Of a stretch of DNA of 18,505 bases, positions 1 to 5,986 are shown piece after piece. The position numbers and the translations under genes are program-made. Below the pieces are notes generated by a model. It had not been told where the DNA came from. It worked only from the letters and a program-made list of their open reading frames with translations, and made no database searches. Where the stretch lies: assembly GCA_016297675.1 (NCBI GenBank), contig JAEDGE010000024.1:1-18505 (forward strand), written 5' to 3'. This DNA is from Oscillospiraceae bacterium. Its GTDB lineage: Bacteria > Bacillota > Clostridia > Oscillospirales > Ruminococcaceae. The first letter of the stretch is position 1. The number at the start of each line of letters is the position of its first letter.

Positions 1-1
1 G

Positions 2-280
2 ACCAATATCGACCATTCTAACGAACATTTTTCCCTTGACCCGAAAGAACAGCTGGCAGCTGTAAAGGATATGCGTGCAAATGGGCTTGTGCCGTTGGGC
101 AACTGGCATTCGCATCCGGAATCGCCGTCCAGACCATCTGAAGAAGATAAGCGGCTTGCCTATGACAGTAAGGCAAGTTATATGATTCTGTCTTTGATGG
201 AATTAGAACATCCGGTGCTGCATTCATTCAAAATCGAGGGAGACCAAGCAGAGAAGGAAACACTCGTCATTGAGGAGTAA
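2..280 (+). CDS. JAMM/M67-type metallopeptidase (5' partial)
   Basis: The reading frame is open from base 2 and ends with TAA at 278-280; the true start lies before the window. The visible 92 residues contain a complete JAMM zinc motif: GNWHSHP followed by seven residues from P to P, then SEED, which fits H-x-H-x7-S-x2-D. The catalytic glutamate expected upstream would be outside the window. In sulfur assimilation clusters, stand-alone bacterial JAMM proteins of the Mec+ type release cysteine or sulfur amino acids from a small carrier protein related to ThiS/CysO. That role is inferred from the motif plus the neighbours: trxB, aprA, aprB, cysD and cysN follow with gaps of a few bases or overlaps. 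A GAGGAG sequence in its last codons serves as ribosome binding site for the next gene. It could also be a deubiquitinase-like enzyme of other specificity. Confidence 0.85.
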   Translation, partial: TNIDHSNEHFSLDPKEQLAAVKDMRANGLVPLGNWHSHPESPSRPSEEDKRLAYDSKASYMILSLMELEHPVLHSFKIEGDQAEKETLVIEE

Positions 281-283
281 ACT

Positions 284-1189
284 ATGTATGATATCATCAT
301 CATTGGCAGCGGTCCAGCAGGGCTGACCGCTGCTATTTATGCCAACCGTGCAAGACTACAAGCGATTGTACTGGAAAAAGATTATCTGGGCAGCGGACAG
401 ATTGCTGTGAGTGAACAGGTGGACAATTATCCCGGACTGCCGGGCATTGACGGCTATACCCTTGGGGAAAAGTTTCGGGAACATGCGGAGCAGATGGGAG
501 CGGTATTGGAAAATGCCGAAGTCAGCCGGATTGAGAAAAACGGAAAGACATTTACTGTTTTCTGCAAAGATGGGAAGACGCTGCAAAGCCGGAGCATTCT
601 CTGTGCTGTTGGTACTTCTTATCGGCGATTGGATGTCAAAGGCAGTACGCTGCCGGGTGTTTCCTATTGTGCAACGTGTGACGGTGCATTCTACAAAGGA
701 AAAACGGTTGCAGTGGTAGGCGGTGGAGATACCGCTCTGGGTGATGCCATCTATCTCTCCCATATTGCAGAAAAAGTGTATGTGATTCATCGTCGGGATA
801 CGTTTCGTGCGAATCAATCCCTACAGGAAGCGGTTAAACGAACTGCCAACATTGAATTGGTTTTGCAGGCAGTGCCAACTGCTGTATTGGGAGAAGAACG
901 CGTGACTGGACTGGAGATTTTACAGAACGGAAAACCCAGCACCCTGCAAGTAAATGGTGTTTTTGTAGCAATTGGTTCGATTCCGAACACGAGTTTTCTG
1001 CAAGGAATTTGCGAACTGGATGCAAGCGGTTATCTGATTGCCGGAGAAACAGGAGTTACTACAACGCCCGGCATTTTTGCAGCTGGGGATGTGCGAACGA
1101 CACCATTGCGGCAAGTTGTGACAGCTGTTGCAGATGGTGCAAACTGTGTACAGTCCATTGAACAGTATCTCATGGAAACAAGTGGGTGA
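284..1189 (+). CDS. trxB: Thioredoxin-disulfide reductase (TrxB-type)
   Basis: The product is a 301-residue cytoplasmic FAD/NADPH pyridine nucleotide-disulfide oxidoreductase, close to the usual 305-320. It shows the N-terminal FAD dinucleotide motif GSGPAG (residues 8-13), the redox-active CATC at 129-132, the NADPH-fold glycine motif GGGDTA (146-151), the NADPH-specific HRRDTFRA (169-176) and the C-terminal FAD motif GIFAAGDV (263-270). The family passes electrons from NADPH to thioredoxin. It begins three bases after the JAMM gene with GAGGAG 5-10 bases upstream, and ends four bases before aprA, so it is part of the sulfate operon. A dedicated electron supply to a sulfur reduction step is a reasonable inference; a general thioredoxin reductase that happens to be encoded here is the alternative. 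No thioredoxin gene is visible in the window. Confidence 0.93.
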   Translation: MYDIIIIGSGPAGLTAAIYANRARLQAIVLEKDYLGSGQIAVSEQVDNYPGLPGIDGYTLGEKFREHAEQMGAVLENAEVSRIEKNGKTFTVFCKDGKTLQSRSILCAVGTSYRRLDVKGSTLPGVSYCATCDGAFYKGKTVAVVGGGDTALGDAIYLSHIAEKVYVIHRRDTFRANQSLQEAVKRTANIELVLQAVPTAVLGEERVTGLEILQNGKPSTLQVNGVFVAIGSIPNTSFLQGICELDASGYLIAGETGVTTTPGIFAAGDVRTTPLRQVVTAVADGANCVQSIEQYLMETSG

Positions 1190-1193
1190 TATC

Positions 1194-2876
1194 ATGAAAA
1201 TAGAACGATTGCAAACCGATATTCTGATTATCGGCGGCGGTACGGCTGGTTGTTATGCAGCTTTGACAATTGCAGAGCGAGCAGAGGATGTTTCTGTTCT
1301 GATTTGCGAAAAGGCAAATATTAAGCGAAGTGGTTGTCTGGCTGCTGGTGTCAATGCTTTAAATGCCTATATCACAGAAGGCAGAGTGCCGCAGGACTAT
1401 GTAAACTATGCAAAAAAAGATGCAGACGGCATTGTGCGAGAGGATTTGCTGCGGACTATGGCAGAGCGATTGAATGCCGTTACGGCAAAGTTGGAGCAGC
1501 TTGGATTGGTATTCCTGAAGGATGCGAATGGAAAGTATGTGACGAGAGGCGACCGCAATTTGAAAATCAACGGTGAAAATATCAAGCCGATTCTGGCGGA
1601 TGCCGTTGCAGCCTTACCGCATACCACAGTTTTAAATCATGTGAACATCATTGATTTTGCAGTGAAGGACAACCGTATCAGCGGTGCATTTGGCATTGGC
1701 ATTGAGAATGATACATTTTATGTCATCGAAGCGAATGCAGTATTGATTGCAACCGGCGGTGCAGCAGGTCTGTATAAGCCGAACAACCCCGGATTTTCTC
1801 GTCATAAGATGTGGTATCCGCCGTTTAATACGGGTGCTGGTTATGCAATGGGCATTCGGGCAGGGGCAGAGATGACCACATTTGAAATGCGGTTTATTGC
1901 ACTGCGATGCAAGGATACAATTGCACCGACTGGTACACTGGCACAGGGTGTGGGTGCAAAGCAAATCAATTCCCTCGGTGAGGTTTACGAGACCAAATAT
2001 GGTTTGACGACTTCGGAACGAGTATATGGAACGGTCAATGAAAACGTAGCGGGCAGAGGTCCCTGCTATCTGCGGACAGAAGGCATCACGCCAGAACAGG
2101 ATGACTCTTTGCTGAAAGCATATTTGAACATGGCACCATCTCAAACATTGAAATGGATTGAGAGCGGAAAAAATCCTTCTCAGCAGAATGTAGAGATTGA
2201 GGGCACAGAACCGTATATTGTCGGTGGACATACTGCAAGTGGTTACTGGGTAGATACCAACCGTGCCACAACCGTAAAAGGGCTGTTTGCTGCTGGGGAT
2301 GTAGCAGGCGGTTGTCCGCAAAAATATGTGACGGGTGCACTGGCAGAGGGGGAAATTGCTGCGATTTCTGCACTGGAATTTCTCCGGCAGAATCAGGCAG
2401 AACCCATTACAGAGGAAGCAGTGGAAAGCCATACCGCAGAAGTCACACAGTTCCTCACACAGAAACGTGCATTCTTTCCTACAGAGCAGCTCGAAGAGGC
2501 AATGCAGACTGTGATGGATACCTATGCTGGTGGGATAAAAACCAATTATCGGTTTAACGAAAAACAGCTTGCCATTGCAGATGAAAAAATTGTGCAGTTG
2601 ATGCAACTGTCCGAACAGCTATATGCTTCTGATTTTCAGGAACTCATGTATATTTATGAGTTGCGGGAGCGGCTGGTTGTCTGCCGCAGTGTCATTGCCC
2701 ACTTAAAAGCCCGGCAGGAAACTCGTTGGCACAGCTTTGCGGAAAATTTGGATTATCCGGAAAAAGACGATGTACACTGGAGAAAATACGTCAACTCGAA
2801 ATTAGAAAACGGCGAACTGAAAATCATTCTGAGAGATTTGGTAGAAGGGGGGCAGACCTATGAGCATTGCCATTAA
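1194..2876 (+). CDS. aprA: Adenylylsulfate reductase subunit alpha-like flavoprotein
   Basis: This 560-residue FAD protein belongs to the fumarate reductase/succinate dehydrogenase flavoprotein superfamily, AprA branch. It has the FAD motif IIGGGTAGCYAA near residue 12, the ATGGAAGLYKPNNPG segment with the downstream FNTGAGYAMGIRAGAEM stretch typical of APS reductase alpha subunits, and the C-terminal FAD segment GLFAAGDVAGG. The reaction is two-electron reduction of APS to sulfite and AMP. An in-frame start exists at 1128 but lies inside trxB; ATG 1194 sits four bases after the trxB stop and gives the FAD motif its normal N-terminal position. At 560 residues it is shorter than the roughly 650 of dissimilatory sulfate reducers, as expected for the assimilatory clostridial type. 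Its last 17 bases overlap the ferredoxin gene, so the two are probably translationally coupled. Confidence 0.9.
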   Translation: MKIERLQTDILIIGGGTAGCYAALTIAERAEDVSVLICEKANIKRSGCLAAGVNALNAYITEGRVPQDYVNYAKKDADGIVREDLLRTMAERLNAVTAKLEQLGLVFLKDANGKYVTRGDRNLKINGENIKPILADAVAALPHTTVLNHVNIIDFAVKDNRISGAFGIGIENDTFYVIEANAVLIATGGAAGLYKPNNPGFSRHKMWYPPFNTGAGYAMGIRAGAEMTTFEMRFIALRCKDTIAPTGTLAQGVGAKQINSLGEVYETKYGLTTSERVYGTVNENVAGRGPCYLRTEGITPEQDDSLLKAYLNMAPSQTLKWIESGKNPSQQNVEIEGTEPYIVGGHTASGYWVDTNRATTVKGLFAAGDVAGGCPQKYVTGALAEGEIAAISALEFLRQNQAEPITEEAVESHTAEVTQFLTQKRAFFPTEQLEEAMQTVMDTYAGGIKTNYRFNEKQLAIADEKIVQLMQLSEQLYASDFQELMYIYELRERLVVCRSVIAHLKARQETRWHSFAENLDYPEKDDVHWRKYVNSKLENGELKIILRDLVEGGQTYEHCH

Positions 2877-3174
2877 CCAAAACGTTTGTATCGGTTGCGG
2901 CAGATGTCACGATGTTTGCCCGGGTACACTGATTAAAATAAACGCTGACCATAAGGCTTATATCAAATATCCAAAAGATTGCTGGGGCTGTACCTCTTGC
3001 TTAAAAGAATGTCCAGTCCATGCTATCCGGTTTTATCTGGGAGCGGATATGGGCGGTATGGGCAGTTTGGTACATACTGAAAAAGAGGGCGATATTCTAC
3101 GCTGGATTGTGGAGTGGACAGACGGTACTGTTTCGGAAATTCAGGTAAATCAAAAAGAATCCAATCAATATTAG
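2860..3174 (+). CDS. aprB: APS reductase beta subunit-like ferredoxin (two 4Fe-4S)
   Basis: The product is 104 residues with two four-cysteine motifs, CIGCGRCHDVCP near residue 9 and CWGCTSCLKECP near residue 42, each able to hold a 4Fe-4S cluster. It continues into a short C-terminal beta-rich tail containing GADMGGMGSLVH and WIVEWTDGT, the sort of tail found in AprB that wraps onto AprA. It would pass electrons to the FAD of the AprA-like subunit for APS reduction. The gene overlaps aprA by 17 bases and is followed 12 bases later by cysD, whose ribosome binding site overlaps this stop codon. AGAAGGGGGG before the start at 2860 is a strong ribosome binding site. A generic ferredoxin is less likely given the overlap and tail. 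Confidence 0.9.
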   Translation: MSIAINQNVCIGCGRCHDVCPGTLIKINADHKAYIKYPKDCWGCTSCLKECPVHAIRFYLGADMGGMGSLVHTEKEGDILRWIVEWTDGTVSEIQVNQKESNQY

Positions 3175-3186
3175 GAGGGAAAACCG

Positions 3187-4086
3187 ATGAGCGAATTTTC
3201 GCATCTGGATGCTTTAGAGGCAGAAGCGATTTATATTATCCGAGAAGTTGCAGCGGAGTGTGAAAAACCTGTCATGCTGTATTCCATCGGCAAAGACAGT
3301 TCGGTCATGCTGCATCTGGCTTTGAAGGCATTTTATCCGGAGAAGCCGCCGTTTCCGTTTCTCCATGTCAATACAACATGGAAATTCCGAGAAATGATTG
3401 CATTTCGTGACCGGATTGCAAAGGAAAAGGGCATTGAAATGCTGGAATATATCAATCAGGACGGGGTAAAGCAGGGCATTAACCCGTTTGACCACGGTTC
3501 TGCTTATACCGATATTATGAAAACACAGGCATTAAAGCAGGCGTTGGCGAAGTATGGGTTTACCGCAGCCTTTGGCGGTGGCAGACGAGATGAAGAGAAA
3601 TCCCGTGCAAAAGAACGGATTTTCTCCTTCCGAAATGCAGCACAGGCATGGGATCCAAAGAATCAGCGGCCGGAAATGTGGAAGCTTTATAATACCAAGA
3701 TTCAAAAGGGAGAAAGCATTCGAGTATTTCCGATTTCCAACTGGACGGAAAAAGATATCTGGCAGTATATCAAACGGGAACACATTGAGATTGTGCCGCT
3801 GTATTTTGCAGCAGAACGTCCGGTGGTAGAACGGGACGGCAATTTAATTATGGTAGATGATGACCGGTTCCCATTGCGAGAGGGAGAAGTGCCACAGATG
3901 AAATCGGTACGATTCCGGACATTGGGCTGCTATCCGTTGACAGGCGGAATTGAGTCCACAGCAAAGACGCTGGATGAAATCATTGATGAAACATTGAGCT
4001 CTGTATCTTCCGAACGAACCTCCAGAGTCATTGACAACGAGGCAGCCGGCAGCATGGAACGTAGAAAGCGGGAGGGATATTTTTAA
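3187..4086 (+). CDS. cysD: Sulfate adenylyltransferase subunit 2 (CysD)
   Basis: The 299-residue product has the usual CysD length. The PP-loop ATP pyrophosphatase motif appears as [18 protein letters not shown] (residues 32-49), followed by [28 protein letters not shown], and the C-terminal [14 protein letters not shown] and [12 protein letters not shown] signatures of this subunit. It catalyses adenylyl transfer from ATP to sulfate giving APS and pyrophosphate, in complex with the GTPase CysN. The ribosome binding site AGGAGGG at 3173-3179 lies seven bases before ATG. The stop TAA shares its last base with the ATG of cysN (TAATG), showing tight coupling. One small departure is HVN where many family members have HVD before TxWKF; that comparison is from memory of the family. 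Confidence 0.96.
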   Translation: MSEFSHLDALEAEAIYIIREVAAECEKPVMLYSIGKDSSVMLHLALKAFYPEKPPFPFLHVNTTWKFREMIAFRDRIAKEKGIEMLEYINQDGVKQGINPFDHGSAYTDIMKTQALKQALAKYGFTAAFGGGRRDEEKSRAKERIFSFRNAAQAWDPKNQRPEMWKLYNTKIQKGESIRVFPISNWTEKDIWQYIKREHIEIVPLYFAAERPVVERDGNLIMVDDDRFPLREGEVPQMKSVRFRTLGCYPLTGGIESTAKTLDEIIDETLSSVSSERTSRVIDNEAAGSMERRKREGYF

Positions 4087-5771
4087 TGAAAGGTTTATTG
4101 AAATTTATCACTTGCGGCAGTGTGGACGATGGAAAATCCACGTTGATCGGACACATTCTCTATGATGCCAAGCTGTTGTATGCAGATCAGGAAAAGGCAT
4201 TGGAGCTGGACAGCAAAGTCGGCAGCCGCAGCGGCAAAATTGACTATTCGTTGTTGCTGGATGGTCTGATGGCAGAACGGGAGCAGGGCATTACAATTGA
4301 CGTTGCTTATCGGTACTTCACAACAGATAATCGCAGCTTCATTGTAGCAGATACGCCAGGACATGAGGAATATACACGTAACATGGCGGTCGGTGCCTCT
4401 TTTGCAGATTTAGCCGTTATTCTGATTGATGCTTCACAGGGTGTTCTGGTGCAGACCAGACGCCATGCAAGAATCTGCAAGCTGATGGGCATTCGGTATT
4501 TTGTGTTTGCTGTAAACAAGATGGATTTGGTGGGCTACAGCGAAGCACGCTTTCAGGAGATTACAGCACAGATTGCTGCCCTTCAGCAGGAACTGGCACT
4601 CGACAATATTACTATCATTCCACTGTCAGCCACAGAGGGCGACAATGTGACAACGCATTCTGAAAATATTCCGTGGTATACCGGAAAGCCGCTGTTGGAA
4701 TATCTGGAAACGGTAGAGATCGCTTCTGATACGGAAGAAGGATTTTATATGCCGGTACAGCGGGTATGCCGTCCGGATCATACTTTCCGTGGGTTTCAAG
4801 GACAGATTGAATCCGGCAGCATTTCTGTGGGCGATGCCATCACAACCCTGCCGAGCAACGAAACTGCAACCGTCAAGGGCATTCTCCTGACGGATCAGGA
4901 GACGCAGACCGCTTCACAGGGACAGCCGGTGACGATTACACTGGATAGAGAAGTGGATGTTTCCCGTGGCTGTGTTCTGGTTAAAAATGCGGAAATTGGC
5001 GTTTATAAGAAGTTGACCGTTTCACTGCTGTGGATGGACGATGAAGTTCTGCAAATTGGGAAAGACTATTTTGTCAAGTTGGGGACAAAGATGATTCCGG
5101 GGATTCTGACCCATATTCAGTATGCCATTGATGTCAATACAGGAGAACATATTGCAGCGGACACCTTACATAAAAATGAAATTGCAGTCTGTGAGCTGTT
5201 GCTGACAGAGGGGATTGTAGTCGATTTGTTTTCCAAGCACAAGACGCTGGGTGAATTGATTCTGATTGACCGTGTGACCAATATGACATCGGCGTGTGGT
5301 GTGGTAGAAGCGGTGAGCGAAAAGGTTGCTACTGGTGCAGAAAAGGCATCGTTCCGGTTGGGCGATTTGACTGCAAGGGGCGATATTTTCGAGGAATTCT
5401 ACTATGACACCAGCAGCTTGAACGTGCTGAAATATCAGCCGGTGAACCGGACATACACGGTAGGGGATGAGATTCCAGTCAGTGGGGAAAGCTATCAGTA
5501 TCCAGATCATTTTGATATTATCGTTCTGCGGGACAACGTTGCCATAAAGGTACGGGAAAAACGAATCACCGCTATTTTGCCAGCAGCTGATTATGTTTAT
5601 GACAATGTACCAGTCATCAACGGCAGAGGCTTTGCAGTGCTGGCACAGTCGAATGAAGACGTGCAGCAATTCCTGAAAGAATATGAAGCAGTCAGAGAAT
5701 CGGAGCAGACTGCATTCTTTGCCAAGTGGGTACGGTTTGACACATACAGAAAAGTTATTTTCCCAGCCTGA
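4086..5771 (+). CDS. cysN: Sulfate adenylyltransferase subunit 1 GTPase (CysN) with C-terminal extension
   Basis: CysN is an EF-Tu-like GTPase that couples GTP hydrolysis to APS synthesis by CysD. Visible motifs are G1 GSVDDGKST (11-19), the switch I segment EREQGITIDVAYRYF (64-78), G3 DTPGHEEYTRNM (89-100), G4 NKMD (144-147) and G5-like SAT (181-183), followed by two beta-barrel domains up to about residue 415. The protein is 561 residues, against roughly 475 for the enterobacterial subunit. The extra 130-150 residues (about 420-561) contain no Walker A motif, so this is not the CysNC fusion with APS kinase, and I cannot assign the extension to a family. The gene overlaps cysD by one base and is the last of the operon, 35 bases before a strong terminator hairpin. 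Confidence 0.94.
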   Translation: MKGLLKFITCGSVDDGKSTLIGHILYDAKLLYADQEKALELDSKVGSRSGKIDYSLLLDGLMAEREQGITIDVAYRYFTTDNRSFIVADTPGHEEYTRNMAVGASFADLAVILIDASQGVLVQTRRHARICKLMGIRYFVFAVNKMDLVGYSEARFQEITAQIAALQQELALDNITIIPLSATEGDNVTTHSENIPWYTGKPLLEYLETVEIASDTEEGFYMPVQRVCRPDHTFRGFQGQIESGSISVGDAITTLPSNETATVKGILLTDQETQTASQGQPVTITLDREVDVSRGCVLVKNAEIGVYKKLTVSLLWMDDEVLQIGKDYFVKLGTKMIPGILTHIQYAIDVNTGEHIAADTLHKNEIAVCELLLTEGIVVDLFSKHKTLGELILIDRVTNMTSACGVVEAVSEKVATGAEKASFRLGDLTARGDIFEEFYYDTSSLNVLKYQPVNRTYTVGDEIPVSGESYQYPDHFDIIVLRDNVAIKVREKRITAILPAADYVYDNVPVINGRGFAVLAQSNEDVQQFLKEYEAVRESEQTAFFAKWVRFDTYRKVIFPA

Positions 5772-5805
5772 TGGGAGAAATGGTATCAATCATATTTGCT
5801 TTGTT

Positions 5806-5844
5806 GAAAGCTTGTCTGAGAAATGCAGACAAGCTTTCTTTTTC
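5806..5844 (+). terminator. Rho-independent terminator of the sulfate operon
   Basis: A perfect 13-bp stem GAAAGCTTGTCTG (5806-5818) pairs with CAGACAAGCTTTC (5826-5838) around a 7-base loop and is followed by a run of T residues. It lies 35 bases after the cysN stop, and no gene lies between. Confidence 0.93.
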
Positions 5845-5882
5845 TCTATTTTCGTCTTTTTTATCAAAAACAGGCATAAAAC

Positions 5883-5911
5883 TTGACAGAATTTTATGGA
5901 TTTGCTATAAT
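5883..5911 (+). promoter_or_regulatory. Consensus sigma-A promoter of the dockerin protein gene
   Basis: The -35 box TTGACA (5883-5888) and -10 box TATAAT (5906-5911) both match the consensus exactly and are separated by 17 bases. A TG at 5903-5904 gives an extended -10. It lies just after the cysN terminator and about 75 bases before the chosen start codon. A match this complete predicts strong basal expression; no overlapping operator is obvious. Confidence 0.9.
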
Positions 5912-5934
5912 GAGAGAGAAACAGATTTCATATT

Positions 5935-5953
5935 TTTCCACTGTACGTGGAAA
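5935..5953 (+). other. 5' leader hairpin of the dockerin protein mRNA
   Basis: TTTCCAC (5935-5941) pairs perfectly with GTGGAAA (5947-5953) around a 5-base loop. It lies in the untranslated leader between the promoter and the start codon, about 20 bases downstream of the expected transcript start. There is no T run, so it is not a terminator; a role in mRNA stability is possible but unproven. Confidence 0.45.
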
Positions 5954-5986
5954 TAAAATGGATACAGAAAGATGAGGTTATCTAAG

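Noticed and set aside
1128..1193. Upstream in-frame start for aprA
   Set aside because: It lies inside trxB and would add 22 residues before the FAD-binding fold; ATG 1194 fits the operon spacing.
1632..2606. Long open frame of 324 codons on the minus strand
   Set aside because: It lies wholly antisense to aprA, whose protein has clear FAD and AprA motifs; the antisense translation is cysteine- and histidine-rich with no domain pattern.
4086..5771. CysNC fusion with APS kinase
   Set aside because: The extension has no second Walker A motif after the N-terminal GTPase P-loop.
5166..5789. 207-codon open frame on the minus strand over the end of cysN
   Set aside because: Antisense shadow of the CysN C-terminus; it runs through the cysN end with no ribosome binding site or recognisable motif.
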